Shown: positions 41,355 through 51,123 of the stretch, in pieces
How the letters are laid out: each line of letters starts with the position of its first letter
How positions within the stretch are numbered: the stretch's first letter is position 1
Source of the DNA: Pseudooceanicola nanhaiensis DSM 18065
GTDB lineage: Bacteria; Pseudomonadota; Alphaproteobacteria; Rhodobacterales; Rhodobacteraceae
Length of the DNA: 64,000 nucleotides
Direction: 5' to 3'
NCBI RefSeq assembly: GCF_000688295.1
Contig: NZ_JHZF01000011.1
Span: forward strand, 248,001-312,000
Notes under the pieces: generated by a model
Databases searched by the model: none
Told to the model about the DNA's origin: nothing
The model's input: the letters and a program-made list of their open reading frames with translations, nothing else
Made by a program: the position numbers and the translations under genes

Positions 41355-41642
41355 TCAGCCCAGGGCCGAGCCGAGCGCCATGGCCTTGCCCATGTCGCCG
41401 TCCACCGACAGCTTGCCGGTCATGAAGGCCGAGGTCGGGTTCAGCTCGCCCGACATCATGTCCTTGAAGGTCTCCGCATCCGCGGTGAGCGTCACCTCTG
41501 CCTCCTCGTCGCCGACCCGGGCGCCGCTCTGGTCGACCATGATCGCGCCTTCGCCGGTGATGACGAATTTCGCGACGCCGTCGAAGCCGCCGTCCAGTTT
41601 CTCGTTGAGCATGGCCGCGGCCGCGTTCAAATCTTCGCTCAT
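41355..41642 (-). CDS. SCP2 sterol-binding domain protein
   Basis: A 95-residue protein consisting of a single SCP2-like lipid-binding domain: an amphipathic helix (LNAAAAMLNEKLDGGF), a five-strand sheet with VTLTADAETFKDMMSGELNPTSAFMTGKLSVDGDMGKAM. Such proteins bind acyl-CoA or other lipids in the cytoplasm. A GAAGGAA-type site precedes the ATG. It lies upstream of the lipase-like gene in the same direction. Confidence 0.85.
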   Translation of the reverse strand: MSEDLNAAAAMLNEKLDGGFDGVAKFVITGEGAIMVDQSGARVGDEEAEVTLTADAETFKDMMSGELNPTSAFMTGKLSVDGDMGKAMALGSALG

Positions 41643-41727
41643 TTTCGCGTTCCTTCCTCGAAATCGCCGCGTGAGGGCTTACATGAGCCTCGCGGCACGC
41701 TACACTGAAATCGTTATGGGCGCGTCT

Positions 41728-42288
41728 ATGCAGTTTATCAAAAGTGCCGTTGCGGCATTCCTCACCATGGCCTGTCTGGCCGGTACGGTCCATGCCCAAG
41801 GCACGGCCCCGGGCAGCGAGGAGCCATCGCTGACAGACCAGTTGCAGGTGGCGTCGCCCGAAGACGCGGCGCGGCTCGAACGCGAGATCCGCATGGACTG
41901 GGAGAAATCGGGCTCTCCGGCGATGGACCTGCTGCTCAAGCGCGGCAAGGACGCGCTCGAGGCGGGCGAGCTCGAGCTTGCCATCGGTCATCTCTCGGCC
42001 CTGACCGACCATGCGCCCGATTTCGCGGAGGGCTGGCACGCCCGTGCCATGGCCTTCTACCAGGAAGAGGAATTCGGCCTCGCGCTCCACGACCTCGAGG
42101 TGACGCTGGCGCTGAACCCCCGCCATTTCGCCGCGATCTACGGGCTGGGCGTGGTCATGGAGAGCCTCGGCCGCGACACGGACGCCTACGCGCTTTACAC
42201 CCGGGTGCTTTCGTTGCATCCCCACCATCAGGATGCGCTGGAAGGGGTCGAACGCCTCAAGGCCCGCGTGAACGGCACCGAGATCTGA
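41728..42288 (+). CDS. Periplasmic tetratricopeptide-repeat protein
   Basis: A 186-residue protein with a signal peptide (about 1-23, cleavage after VHA) and three TPR-like units (about 65-98, 99-132, 133-166) with the A/G-Y-A spacing (LLKRGKDALEAGELELAIGHLSALT; AMAFYQEEEFGLALHDLEVTL; LGVVMESLGRDTDAYALYTRVL). It probably mediates protein contacts in the periplasm. The start could also be ATG 41716; no ribosome-binding site decides. The helicase gene begins eight bases after its stop. Confidence 0.8.
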   Translation: MQFIKSAVAAFLTMACLAGTVHAQGTAPGSEEPSLTDQLQVASPEDAARLEREIRMDWEKSGSPAMDLLLKRGKDALEAGELELAIGHLSALTDHAPDFAEGWHARAMAFYQEEEFGLALHDLEVTLALNPRHFAAIYGLGVVMESLGRDTDAYALYTRVLSLHPHHQDALEGVERLKARVNGTEI

Positions 42289-42295
42289 GGCCCGG

Positions 42296-45200
42296 ATGAC
42301 ATCGCTGGCCGAACGGGGCGGGATCACTGCGGTCCTCGGCCCCACCAATACCGGCAAGACCACCTACGCCATCGAACGGATGCTGGGCTATCGCACCGGC
42401 ATCATCGGGCTGCCCCTGCGGCTGCTTGCGCGCGAGGTCTATGACCGCATCGTCGCCCTGCGCGGCCCCTCCGTCGTGGCGCTGGTCACGGGCGAGGAGC
42501 GGATCGTGCCGCCGCGCACCCAGTACTGGGTCTGCACCGTCGAGGCGATGCCCGAGGGGATGGGGGCGGATTTCCTCGCCATCGACGAGATCCAGCTCTG
42601 CGCCGATCCCGAGCGGGGGCATGTCTTCACCGACCGGCTGCTGCGCGCGCGGGGGCTGAACGAGACACTGTTCCTCGGATCGGACACGATGCGGCCGACG
42701 ATCGCGGCGCTGGTGCCCAAGGCGCAGTTCATGCGCCGCGAGCGGATGTCGCAGTTGACCTATTCCGGTTCGAAAAAGATAAGCCGGATGCCCGCCCGCA
42801 GCGCCATCGTCGGCTTCTCGGTCGAGAATGTCTATGCCATCGCCGAGCTGATCCGTCGCCAGAAGGGCGGTGCGGCGGTCGTCATGGGCGCGCTCAGCCC
42901 GCGGACACGCAACGCGCAGGTCGAGCTCTACCAGAACGGCGATGTCGACTTCCTTGTCGCGACCGATGCGATCGGGATGGGGCTGAACCTCGACATCAAC
43001 CATGTCGCCTTCTCGTCACTGACGAAGTTCGACGGCCGCCGGATGCGCCACCTCGCGCCGAACGAGCTGGCCCAGATCGCCGGCCGCGCCGGGCGGGGGA
43101 TGACCGACGGCACCTTCGGCGTCACCGGAGAGGCCTCGCCGCTCGAACCCGAGGTGGCCGAGGCGATCATGGACCACCGGTTCACGCCGCTCAGGAAGCT
43201 CCAGTGGCGGAATTCCGCGCTCAACTTCGGCACGGTCGACGGGCTGATCCGGTCGCTCGAGGAGGGGCCGGACGACCCAATCCTGGTGAAGGCGCGCGAT
43301 GCCGACGATCTCATGGCGCTCAAGCACATGGCCGAAAGCGCCGAGGTGCGGGCGCGGGCGGGCACGGCCACCGGGGTCAAGCTGCTGTGGGACGTCTGCC
43401 GCGTGCCCGATTTCCGCGGCATCAGCCACGCCGAACACGCCTCTCTGCTGGAGCGGATCTTCGGCTACCTGCACGAGAACGGGCGCATCCCCGACGACTG
43501 GATCGCGCGCCAGATCCAGCGGATCGACCGTGTGGACGGCGACATTGATGCGCTTTCGAAACGTTTGGCCTATATTAGGACATGGACCTACGTCGCGCAG
43601 CGCGCAGGCTGGGTTTCGGACGAATCCCATTGGCGCGGAGAGACCCGCGCGGTAGAAGACCGCTTGTCGGACGCGCTCCACGCGCGCCTGACTCAGAGAT
43701 TTGTCGACCGGCGGACGAGCTTGCTCCTGCGCCGGTTGAAGCAGAAGGAGGCCTTGGTGGCCGAAGTGAACGACAAGGGCGAAGTGACGGTCGAAGGCGA
43801 ATTCGTCGGCCGTTTGGAAGGGTTCCGGTTCCGGCAGGACAAGAGCGCGGAGGGGCAGGAGGCCAAGGCCGTCGCCCAGGCCTCTGCGCAGGCGCTCGCG
43901 CCGCATTTCCACCTGCGGGCGGACCGGTTCTACAATGCGCCGGACACCGAGATCGATTTCACCGAACAGGGCGGGCTCATGTGGGGCGCGGACGCGGTCG
44001 GCAAGCTGGCTGCGGGCGATGATCCCCTGCGGCCGCAGGTCGTCGCCTTCGTGGACGAGAGCGCCGGGCCCGACGTGGCCCAGAAGGTGCAGCGCCGGCT
44101 TCAGCATTTCATCGACCGCAAGATCGCCGCGCTGTTCGAGCCGATGATCGCGATGAGCCGGGACGAGGCGCTGACGGGCATGGCCCGCGGCTTTGCCTTC
44201 CAGATGGTCGAAGGTCTGGGCATCATCCCGCGCCAGAAGGTGGCCGAGGACGTGAAATCGCTCGACCAGGACGCCCGCGGCGCGCTGCGCAAGCACGGCG
44301 TCCGGTTCGGCCAGTTCACCGTCTTCATGCCGCTCCTGCTGAAGCCCGCGCCGACCCGGCTGCGGCTGGTGCTCTGGTCGCTGGCCAACGGGCTCGACGA
44401 ATTCCCCGAGGCGCCGCCGCCGGGGCTGGTCACCGTCCCGGTGCATGACGGCGCGCCCGAGGGCTATCACACCATGGCGGGCTACCGCGCCGCCGGGACC
44501 CGTGCGATCCGGATCGACATGCTGGAACGCCTGGCGGACATGCTGCGGAACGAGGACAGCCGCGGCGGGTTCGAGGCGAAGGCCGACATGCTCTCGATCA
44601 CCGGCATGACGCTGGACCAGTTCGCCGACCTGATGCAGGGGCTGGGCTACAAGGCCGAGAAGGGCGAACGCGAGAAGGTGAAGGCCGGGCCTGACGCCAC
44701 CGAAACGGCCGGGGAGCCCGACGCGGGTGCCGCCGAGGAGCCGGGCGCGAGCGAGGTCGAGGCCACGCCGGACGCCGGGACCACCGAGACCGGGGGCACG
44801 CCCGACGAATCCGGTGACACGCCCGCGGGCGAGACCGGCGCGAGCGAGGTCGAGGCGACGCCCGACGCCGCCCCCGCCGACGCGACCCCGCCGGATGCCG
44901 CCCCGGCAGAGCCGGTGACGGAGGCGCCCGAGTCCCGCGCACCGGCCGAGGAAGTGCCGGTGACCGAGGCCGCGGGCGAGGCGGCCGAGGCCGCGGATGC
45001 CTCCGCCGAAGCGCCCGAGACCGAGGTCTTCTACACCTTCACCTGGTCGCGCCAGCGTCAGGGCGGCGGACGTCCGCAGAACCAGCGCGGCAAGCAGGCG
45101 CAGGGCGGCAAGCCCTCCGGCAAGGGCCGTCCGCAGGGCAAGGGCGGGCCGAAGGGCCAGGGCCGCGACCGCGGCAAGGGTCCGAAGCGCGAGCAGGGGC

Positions 45201-45298
45201 CGAAGAACTTCTCCTCCGGCCCCAAGCCGTCGCGCGACCGGATCGACCCCGACAACCCCTTCGCCGCCGCCCTCATGGGGCTGAAGGACAAGGGCTGA
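42296..45298 (+). CDS. Suv3-like helicase with low-complexity C-terminal tail
   Basis: A 1000-residue superfamily 2 helicase. Walker A GPTNTGKT is at 15-22, motif II is DEIQ (about 94), and the second RecA domain has VATDAIGMGLNLDI and AQIAGRAGRG. This is the bacterial relative of mitochondrial Suv3, an RNA helicase working with RNA decay. After about residue 800 comes an Ala/Pro/Glu-rich stretch containing two copies of GASEVEATPDA 31 codons apart, then FYTFTWSRQRQ and a Gly/Lys/Arg/Gln-rich basic tail likely to bind RNA. It is followed by hslR, fdxA and carD. Confidence 0.88.
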   Translation: MTSLAERGGITAVLGPTNTGKTTYAIERMLGYRTGIIGLPLRLLAREVYDRIVALRGPSVVALVTGEERIVPPRTQYWVCTVEAMPEGMGADFLAIDEIQLCADPERGHVFTDRLLRARGLNETLFLGSDTMRPTIAALVPKAQFMRRERMSQLTYSGSKKISRMPARSAIVGFSVENVYAIAELIRRQKGGAAVVMGALSPRTRNAQVELYQNGDVDFLVATDAIGMGLNLDINHVAFSSLTKFDGRRMRHLAPNELAQIAGRAGRGMTDGTFGVTGEASPLEPEVAEAIMDHRFTPLRKLQWRNSALNFGTVDGLIRSLEEGPDDPILVKARDADDLMALKHMAESAEVRARAGTATGVKLLWDVCRVPDFRGISHAEHASLLERIFGYLHENGRIPDDWIARQIQRIDRVDGDIDALSKRLAYIRTWTYVAQRAGWVSDESHWRGETRAVEDRLSDALHARLTQRFVDRRTSLLLRRLKQKEALVAEVNDKGEVTVEGEFVGRLEGFRFRQDKSAEGQEAKAVAQASAQALAPHFHLRADRFYNAPDTEIDFTEQGGLMWGADAVGKLAAGDDPLRPQVVAFVDESAGPDVAQKVQRRLQHFIDRKIAALFEPMIAMSRDEALTGMARGFAFQMVEGLGIIPRQKVAEDVKSLDQDARGALRKHGVRFGQFTVFMPLLLKPAPTRLRLVLWSLANGLDEFPEAPPPGLVTVPVHDGAPEGYHTMAGYRAAGTRAIRIDMLERLADMLRNEDSRGGFEAKADMLSITGMTLDQFADLMQGLGYKAEKGEREKVKAGPDATETAGEPDAGAAEEPGASEVEATPDAGTTETGGTPDESGDTPAGETGASEVEATPDAAPADATPPDAAPAEPVTEAPESRAPAEEVPVTEAAGEAAEAADASAEAPETEVFYTFTWSRQRQGGGRPQNQRGKQAQGGKPSGKGRPQGKGGPKGQGRDRGKGPKREQGPKNFSSGPKPSRDRIDPDNPFAAALMGLKDKG

Positions 45299-45317
45299 GC
45301 CGGGGGGCTGACCGCAG

Positions 45318-45725
45318 ATGAGCTCCGATCCGCAAGAGGGCCGGGCGAAAGAGAAAATCCGTGTGGACAAATGGCTGTGGCAGGCCCGGTTCGTGAAGAG
45401 CCGGAGCCTTGCCGCGGCGCTTGCGTCCGGCGGGCATGTGCGCGTCAACGGGGCGAAGATCGCCAAGGCCTCGCACGCGGTCGGGCCGGGCGACGTGCTG
45501 ACCTTCCCGCAGGCCAACCGGATCCGGGTGGTCCGCATCCTGGCCCCCGGCACCCGGCGCGGACCTGCCCCCGAGGCGCAGGGGCTCTACGACGATCTGG
45601 AACCGGCGGCGCCCGGGACCCCGCAGGACAATGTCGCACCGATCGAGCGGATCGAGGGAAATGCGCGCCCCACGAAGCGTGACCGCAGGAAACTCGATCT
45701 TGATCGCCGCCGGGCGCTTGAATGA
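45318..45725 (+). CDS. hslR: S4-domain RNA-binding protein (Hsp15-like)
   Basis: A 135-residue protein with an S4 RNA-binding domain (IRVDKWLWQARFVKSRSLAAALASGGHVRVNGAKIAKASHAVGPGDVL, about 14-60) and a charged C-terminal tail. Hsp15 rescues stalled 50S subunits carrying peptidyl-tRNA in E. coli. It begins 20 bases after the helicase stop and probably shares its transcript. Confidence 0.87.
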   Translation: MSSDPQEGRAKEKIRVDKWLWQARFVKSRSLAAALASGGHVRVNGAKIAKASHAVGPGDVLTFPQANRIRVVRILAPGTRRGPAPEAQGLYDDLEPAAPGTPQDNVAPIERIEGNARPTKRDRRKLDLDRRRALE

Positions 45726-45781
45726 TCCGGGCACGCGGGTTAGCTAGCCGGTGACTACCCACCTCCCGGGGCCACGGCAAC

Positions 45782-46120
45782 ATGACCTACATCGTCAACG
45801 ACAACTGCATCGCCTGCAAATACACCGACTGCGTCGAAGTCTGTCCGGTGGACTGCTTCTACGAAGGCGAGAACATGCTGGTGATCCATCCTGACGAATG
45901 CATCGACTGTGGCGTCTGCGAGCCGGAATGCCCCGCCGACGCCATCCGTCCGGACACCGAGCCGGACATGGAGAAGTGGGTCGAATTCAACCGCAAGTAT
46001 TCCGAGATGTGGCCCGTCATCATCACGCGCAAGGACCCTCTGCCCGGGGCCGATGAGCGCGATGGCGAGGAAGGCAAGCTCGAAAAATACTTCAGCGAGG
46101 CACCCGGAGAGGGCGGCTGA
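45782..46120 (+). CDS. fdxA: 7Fe ferredoxin FdxA
   Basis: A 112-residue ferredoxin with one [3Fe-4S] and one [4Fe-4S] cluster. Ligands are Cys9, Cys17 and Cys50 for the 3Fe cluster and Cys21, Cys40, Cys43 and Cys46 for the 4Fe cluster, each one residue later than in Azotobacter FdI. The acidic C-terminal extension ([17 protein letters not shown]...) is typical of the family. It is the usual neighbour of carD in alphaproteobacteria. Confidence 0.93.
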   Translation: MTYIVNDNCIACKYTDCVEVCPVDCFYEGENMLVIHPDECIDCGVCEPECPADAIRPDTEPDMEKWVEFNRKYSEMWPVIITRKDPLPGADERDGEEGKLEKYFSEAPGEGG

Positions 46121-46424
46121 GCGCGCGGACCACGTAACGGGCGAGTTTCCGCCGACGGACTCGATCAAATCGGGTCACGACGCGGCGATTACCAAGCGAA
46201 TTCGGGGCGGTAAGGGTGGATGCCCTTCCGCCAAGCCGCGATTCGTGGTATGGTGTAATCCGCAAATGACAAATGCTGCCTGCTCCCCCCGTTCGCGGAT
46301 GCTGCTGACCGCAAGACGGACATCCTGATATGCACACCATTCGGCGTGGTGGCCCCAAGGGGCTTCGACGTCGGGTTTTGCGTCGCCGATGCCCGCCCGG
46401 GTGGACCAGACACGAGGAAGGACT
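46121..46424. other. 304-base region upstream of carD
   Basis: No coding sequence is supported. It must contain the carD promoter; a TATGGT / GTAATC-rich segment near 46250 could be a -10 region, but no consensus -35 was found. A GAGGAAG ribosome-binding site is at 46413-46420. Confidence 0.4.
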
Positions 46425-46937
46425 GTGACCAACATGAAGAAGAACGAATTCCGTCCGAACGACTACGTTGTCTATCCCGCGCATGGCGTGGGTCAGATCG
46501 TCTCGATCGAGAAACAGGAGATCGCCGGCCTCCAGCTGGAGCTGTTCGTGATCTCCTTCGAGAAGGACAAGATGACCCTGCGCGTGCCGACGAACAAGGC
46601 GACAGAGGTCGGGATGCGTTCGCTCTCGAGCCCCGACGTGGTGTCCAAGGCGATGACCACGCTCAAGGGCAAGGCGAAGGTGAAGCGCGCCATGTGGTCG
46701 CGCCGGGCGCAGGAATACGAACAGAAGATCAACTCGGGCGACCTGATCGCGATCGCCGAAGTGGTGCGCGACCTGCACCGCAGCGACGACCAGCGTGAGC
46801 AGAGCTACTCCGAACGCCAGCTCTACGAAGCGGCGCTGGAGCGTCTGACCCGCGAAGTGGCCGCCGTCTCGGGTGGCGACGAGGTGACCGCCGCGAAGCA
46901 GGTGGACGACGTGCTGGTTTCGCGCGCCGCGGCCTGA
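46425..46937 (+). CDS. carD: CarD family transcriptional regulator
   Basis: A 170-residue protein that binds the RNA polymerase beta subunit and stabilises open complexes. The Tudor-like N-terminal domain is FRPNDYVVYPAHGVGQIVSIEKQEIAG...FVISFEKDKMTLRVP, and the C-terminal part is helical and DNA-binding (MWSRRAQEYEQKINSGDLIAIAEVVRDLHR). The GTG at 46425 is placed four bases after GAGGAAG; ATG 46434 is the alternative. A perfect intrinsic terminator follows. Confidence 0.92.
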   Translation: MTNMKKNEFRPNDYVVYPAHGVGQIVSIEKQEIAGLQLELFVISFEKDKMTLRVPTNKATEVGMRSLSSPDVVSKAMTTLKGKAKVKRAMWSRRAQEYEQKINSGDLIAIAEVVRDLHRSDDQREQSYSERQLYEAALERLTREVAAVSGGDEVTAAKQVDDVLVSRAAA

Positions 46938-46962
46938 ACGACGGCCTCTCCGACAGCTTTCA

Positions 46963-46989
46963 ACCGCGCCCCCCGGGGCGCGGTTTTTT
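46963..46989 (+). terminator. Intrinsic terminator after carD
   Basis: CCGCGCC (46964-46970) pairs with GGCGCGG (46977-46983), with additional C/G bases in the loop, and TTTTTT follows. It lies 26 bases after the carD stop. Confidence 0.88.
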
Positions 46990-47025
46990 CGTGACGTGCA
47001 GGCCGCGCTTCAGCCCGTCCCCCGC

Positions 47026-47367
47026 TCAGAGAAGCTCGAGCACCGCTTCCGGCGGACGGCCCAGCACCGCGCGGCCGCCCTTGAAGACCACCGGGCGTTC
47101 GATCAGCCGGGGATTGGCGGCCATCGCGGCGAGGACCGCCTCTTCCGGCGCGCCCTTGAGCCCGAGCGCCTTGAACTCGGCCTCGCCCTTGCGGACCAGC
47201 CCGGAGGGCGGCAGGCCGAGCGCCTCGAGCGCCGCGTCCAGCTCTGCCGGCGAGGGGGCGTCCTCGAGGTAGAGGCGCAGCTCGGGCTCCACCCCGTTCT
47301 CGCGCAGCAGCGCCAGCGTCTGCCGCGACTTGGAGCACCGCGGGTTGTGCCAGATCGTCACCGTCAC
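47026..47367 (-). CDS. arsC: Arsenate reductase (ArsC/Spx family)
   Basis: A 113-residue thioredoxin-fold reductase. The active-site cysteine is Cys11 in [16 protein letters not shown], and the [17 protein letters not shown] segment carries the anion-binding Arg typical of glutaredoxin-dependent ArsC. The GTG start overlaps the pyrD stop (GTGA), with GGAGG seven bases upstream; the ATG two codons earlier is too close to that site. It closes a coupled three-gene set. Confidence 0.85.
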   Translation of the reverse strand: MTVTIWHNPRCSKSRQTLALLRENGVEPELRLYLEDAPSPAELDAALEALGLPPSGLVRKGEAEFKALGLKGAPEEAVLAAMAANPRLIERPVVFKGGRAVLGRPPEAVLELL

Positions 47368-48425
47368 AGCCATTCCTCCCGCTGGCAGCCGACCGCCTGG
47401 GCCACCGTCTCGAAACCGTCGCGTTCCAGCAGACGGTCGAGCCCGCGGACGATCCCGGGCACCAGCGACATGCCGTGGTAGACCAGCGCGGAATAGAGCT
47501 GCACCGCCGAGGCGCCCGCGCAGATCTTGGCGTAAGCCTCCTCGGCCGAGGAGACGCCGCCCACGCCGATGAGCGGCACCTTGCCCTCGGTCAGGGCCGA
47601 GAGCCGCGCCAGGACGCGGGTCGACATTTCGAAGAGCGGCGCACCCGAGAGCCCGCCCTGCATCCCGGTCGCGCCCTTCGTCTTCAGCCCGTCGCGGCGC
47701 AGGGTGGTGTTCGTCGCGATGATCGCATCGACCCCGGTCACGGCGGCGACCTCGGCCACGTCGGCCAGCTCGGCCTCCGAGAGGTCGGGCGCGATCTTCA
47801 GGAAGACCGGCAGCGGCCGCCGCAATTCGTCGCGCGCCGCCATCACCCCGAGCAGGAGCTGCATCAGCGCGACCTTGCCCTGCAGGTCGCGCAGCCTCTC
47901 GGTGTTGGGCGACGAGACGTTGACGGTCGCGAAATCGAGGTAGGTGCCGCAGCATTGCAGGACCCGCGCGAAATCGCCCATCCGGTCCGCGCTGTCCTTG
48001 TTCGCCCCGAGGTTCAGCCCGATCACCGCATCGCGGGGCCGGCGGGCGAGGCGGTCCCGCGCGGCCTCCATGCCGTCGTTGTTGAAGCCGAAACGGTTGA
48101 TGACGCCTCGGTCCTCGGTCAGCCGGAAGAGCCGCGGCTTCGGGTTGCCGGGCTGGGGCTTCGGCGTGATGGCGCCGACCTCGATAAAGCCGAAACCGGC
48201 CCGGGCGAGCGGCGCCAGCGCCTCGGCGTTCTTGTCGAAGCCGGCGGCAAGGCCCACGGGGTTCGGCAGGTGCAGGCCCGCAAGCTCGGTCCGCAGGCGC
48301 GGCGAGGTGATCTGGCCGGGCAGGGGGACCAGCCCCTTGCAGAGCGCCTTGAGCGCGAGCCCGTGGCCGGTCTCGGGGTCGATCCGGTGCAGCGCCGTCA
48401 GGCCGATCCGCTCGAGAAGGTTCAC
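47364..48425 (-). CDS. pyrD: Dihydroorotate dehydrogenase (quinone), class 2
   Basis: A 353-residue FMN enzyme that oxidises dihydroorotate to orotate with quinone, at the inner face of the membrane. Class 2 features are the N-terminal helix region, [28 protein letters not shown], the catalytic-serine segment [15 protein letters not shown], and [33 protein letters not shown]. The GTG start overlaps the stop of the DUF952 gene (GTGA). Confidence 0.94.
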   Translation of the reverse strand: MNLLERIGLTALHRIDPETGHGLALKALCKGLVPLPGQITSPRLRTELAGLHLPNPVGLAAGFDKNAEALAPLARAGFGFIEVGAITPKPQPGNPKPRLFRLTEDRGVINRFGFNNDGMEAARDRLARRPRDAVIGLNLGANKDSADRMGDFARVLQCCGTYLDFATVNVSSPNTERLRDLQGKVALMQLLLGVMAARDELRRPLPVFLKIAPDLSEAELADVAEVAAVTGVDAIIATNTTLRRDGLKTKGATGMQGGLSGAPLFEMSTRVLARLSALTEGKVPLIGVGGVSSAEEAYAKICAGASAVQLYSALVYHGMSLVPGIVRGLDRLLERDGFETVAQAVGCQREEWL

Positions 48426-48760
48426 GCCATGTCCTCCGGGAAGACATGCGCGCCGTTTTCCAGCGGCAGCGGGCGCGCCCAGAGCACGTCCGAGCGCCGC
48501 AGCCTGCGGTAGAGATGCGGGAAGAGCGCGCCGCCGCGGGACGGCTCCCACTTCAGGTCGGGGGCAAGCGTGTCTGCGTCGAGCGCGAGCAGCCAGAGGT
48601 CGTCCTCACTCGCGAAATGCTTCGCGGCGGTCTCGGCCGCCTGCGCGGCGGTCGAGAAATGCACATAGCCGTCCGCGACGTCGACGGGGGCGCCGTCGGT
48701 CTCGCCGTCGGATTGCAGGAGGGCCCATTCGGGGGCGCGGAAAATCTTGTAGATCAGCAT
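48422..48760 (-). CDS. DUF952 family protein
   Basis: A 112-residue cytoplasmic protein. It has the family pattern [10 protein letters not shown] at the start, [29 protein letters not shown] and the FPHLYRRL motif. Its fold resembles ADP-ribosyltransferase-like or glutathione-transferase-related small domains, with no assigned reaction. It is co-translated with pyrD through an overlapping GTGA, an association common in alphaproteobacteria. Confidence 0.82.
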   Translation of the reverse strand: MLIYKIFRAPEWALLQSDGETDGAPVDVADGYVHFSTAAQAAETAAKHFASEDDLWLLALDADTLAPDLKWEPSRGGALFPHLYRRLRRSDVLWARPLPLENGAHVFPEDMA

Positions 48761-48881
48761 GCGATCACTTGCCCGAGCGATTGACCGATGGTCAAGCGCC
48801 TGTCTTGGGAATGTCCTTTGACAGGCGCCACGTAAAGGGGCAGCATTTCCTCATCCGGACCCCTGACACGAGGATATTCCC

Positions 48882-50438
48882 ATGACATTCCGTCTGCTTG
48901 CGGGCACCGCGGCACTGGCGCTTTCCGCCGGGACCGCACTGGCCGATTTCCCGCTGACCATCCTGCACACGAACGATTTCCACGCGCGGTTCGAGCCGAT
49001 CAGCAAGTACGACAGCGGCTGCTCGGCCGAGGACAACACGGCCGGGGAATGCTTCGGCGGGTCCGCACGCCTTGTCACCGCGATCAAGGAGGCCCGCGAG
49101 CGGGCCGAGAACTCGATCCTCGTGGACGGCGGCGACCAGTTCCAGGGCACGCTGTTCTACACCTATTACAAGGGCAAGCTCGCCGCCGAGATGATGAACA
49201 AGCTCGGCTATGACGGCATGACCGTCGGCAACCACGAATTCGACGACGGCCCCGAGGTCCTGCGCGGCTTCATGGACGCGCTCGACTTCCCGATCCTGAT
49301 GTCGAATGCCGATGTCTCGGGCGAGCCGCTGCTGGCCGACGTGCTGAAGAAGTCGGTCGTGATCGACGTCAACGGCGAGAAGGTCGGCCTGATCGGCCTG
49401 ACCCCGCAGGACACCGACGAGCTGGCAAGCCCCGGGCCGAACGTGATCTTCACCGATCCCGCCGGGGCGGTGCAGCACGAAGTCGACCGGATGACCGAGG
49501 AGGGCGTGAACAAGATCGTCGTGCTCAGCCACTCGGACTACAACGTCGACAAGCGGGTGGCCGAGAACACCACCGGCGTGGATGTCATCGTCGGTGGCCA
49601 CACCAACACCCTGCTGGGCGACATGGACGGCGCCGAAGGCCCGTACCCGACGATGGTGGGCGACACGGCGATCGTGTCGGCCTATGCCTACGGCAAGTTC
49701 CTGGGCGAGCTGAACGTGCTCTTCGACGACGAGGGCAACATCAAGGAAGCCTCCGGCGCGCCGATCATCATGGACGCCGCGGTGACCGAGGATCAGACCA
49801 CGGTCGACCGCATCGCCGAGGCCGCCAAGCCGCTGGACGAGATCCGCAACAAGGTCGTGGCCGAGACGACCGAGGCGATCGACGGCGACAAGAACGCCTG
49901 CCGCACCGGGGAATGCCAGATGGGCAACCTCGTGGCGGACGCGATGCTGGCCCGCGTGAAGGACCAGGGCATCGACGTGGCGATCGCGAACGGCGGCGGG
50001 CTGCGCGCCTCCATCGACAGCGGCGAGGTGACCATGGGCGAGGTCCTGACGGTGCTGCCGTTCCAGAACACGCTCTCGACCTTCCAGACCAAGGGTTCGG
50101 TGATCGTCGAGGCGCTCGAGAACGGGGTCTCCCAGCTCGAGGACGTGGCGGGCCGCTTCCCGCAGGTCGCGGGGCTGAGCTTCACCTTCGATCCGGCGGC
50201 CGAGCCGGGGTCCCGGATCAGCGACGTCATGGTCGACGGCGCGCCGATCGAGCCCGAGAAGACCTATGGCGTGGTGACGAACAACTACGTGCGGAACGGC
50301 GGCGACGGCTACGCGATGTTCGTGGCGGGCGAGAATGCCTATGATTACGGCCCCGACCTGGCCGACGTGACCGCCGAATACCTCGCCGCGCAGGGGCCCT
50401 ACACGCCCTATACGGACGGCCGGATCACCCGCAAGTAA
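48882..50438 (+). CDS. Periplasmic 5'-nucleotidase/2',3'-cyclic phosphodiesterase family
   Basis: A 518-residue exported metallophosphatase. A signal peptide (1-21, ending ALA) leads to the calcineurin-like domain with ILHTNDFHARFEP, VDGGDQFQG, GNHEFDDG and GGHTN, the two-metal site. The C-terminal domain with NGGGLRASIDSGEVT and TNNYVRNGGDGY binds the nucleotide base. It should salvage nucleosides and phosphate from nucleotides. It is alone and ends in a strong intrinsic terminator. Confidence 0.9.
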   Translation: MTFRLLAGTAALALSAGTALADFPLTILHTNDFHARFEPISKYDSGCSAEDNTAGECFGGSARLVTAIKEARERAENSILVDGGDQFQGTLFYTYYKGKLAAEMMNKLGYDGMTVGNHEFDDGPEVLRGFMDALDFPILMSNADVSGEPLLADVLKKSVVIDVNGEKVGLIGLTPQDTDELASPGPNVIFTDPAGAVQHEVDRMTEEGVNKIVVLSHSDYNVDKRVAENTTGVDVIVGGHTNTLLGDMDGAEGPYPTMVGDTAIVSAYAYGKFLGELNVLFDDEGNIKEASGAPIIMDAAVTEDQTTVDRIAEAAKPLDEIRNKVVAETTEAIDGDKNACRTGECQMGNLVADAMLARVKDQGIDVAIANGGGLRASIDSGEVTMGEVLTVLPFQNTLSTFQTKGSVIVEALENGVSQLEDVAGRFPQVAGLSFTFDPAAEPGSRISDVMVDGAPIEPEKTYGVVTNNYVRNGGDGYAMFVAGENAYDYGPDLADVTAEYLAAQGPYTPYTDGRITRK

Positions 50439-50475
50439 CCCGGTCCCGCATCCCATGCGGGAGACCGCATGCGAG

Positions 50476-50509
50476 AACGCCCGCCATCGCTGAGTGGCGG
50501 GCGTTTTTT
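50476..50509 (+). terminator. Intrinsic terminator after the nucleotidase gene
   Basis: An 11-bp perfect stem AACGCCCGCCA / TGGCGGGCGTT with an 8-base loop, ending in a run of T (50504-50509). It lies 38 bases after the stop codon. Confidence 0.92.
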
Positions 50510-50639
50510 GTCACGCAGGCGCGGAGCCTGCCGCCCGCGCGTCGGAAATCCCTTCGGCCATACCCTGTTCGGGTTATATGCCGGAAGCTGCACGTCCCGA
50601 CATGGCGGGGCGCGCAGGACCGGCGCACGGGAGGAGCGG

Positions 50640-51116
50640 ATGGACGGACGATGCACCTGCGGAGAGGTGACCTACAGGCTGACGGACAAGCCGCTGTTCG
50701 TCCATTGCTGCCATTGCACCTGGTGCCAGCGCGAGACCGGCAGCGCCTTCGCCGTGAACGCGCTGATCGAGATGGCCTGCTTCGAGGTCGAGGGGCGCAC
50801 CGTGGCCGTGCACACGCCGTCCGAAAGCGGTCTGGGGCAGATCGTCCACCGCTGTCCGACCTGTCACGTCGCGCTCTGGAGCCATTACCCCGGCATGGGC
50901 GAGGATTTCGCCTTCGTGCGGTCCGGGACGATGGCCGTGCCGGGCGCCTATCCGCCGGACATCCACATCTTCACCGAGAGCCGGCAGCCCTGGGTCGCGC
51001 TCGACGGGCGGGTGCCGGTGATGGAGCAATATTACCGCCGGTCCGTGCAATGGCCCGACTGGGCGCTGGAGCGCCGCCAGAAGGTCATCGACCGGGCGAT
51101 GGCCCGGACGGCCTGA
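50640..51116 (+). CDS. GFA family protein (second copy)
   Basis: A 158-residue zinc-binding GFA/CENP-V fold protein. The cysteines are in GRCTCGEV, CCHCTWCQRETGSAF and RCPTCHVALW. It is longer than the copy at 39945, with an extended C-terminal part (QPWVALDGRVPVMEQYYRRSVQWPDWALERRQ) typical of the Rhodobacterales subgroup. GGGAGGAG precedes the ATG. It converges on the ABC exporter with a seven-base gap. Confidence 0.82.
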   Translation: MDGRCTCGEVTYRLTDKPLFVHCCHCTWCQRETGSAFAVNALIEMACFEVEGRTVAVHTPSESGLGQIVHRCPTCHVALWSHYPGMGEDFAFVRSGTMAVPGAYPPDIHIFTESRQPWVALDGRVPVMEQYYRRSVQWPDWALERRQKVIDRAMARTA

Positions 51117-51123
51117 GCGGCGC

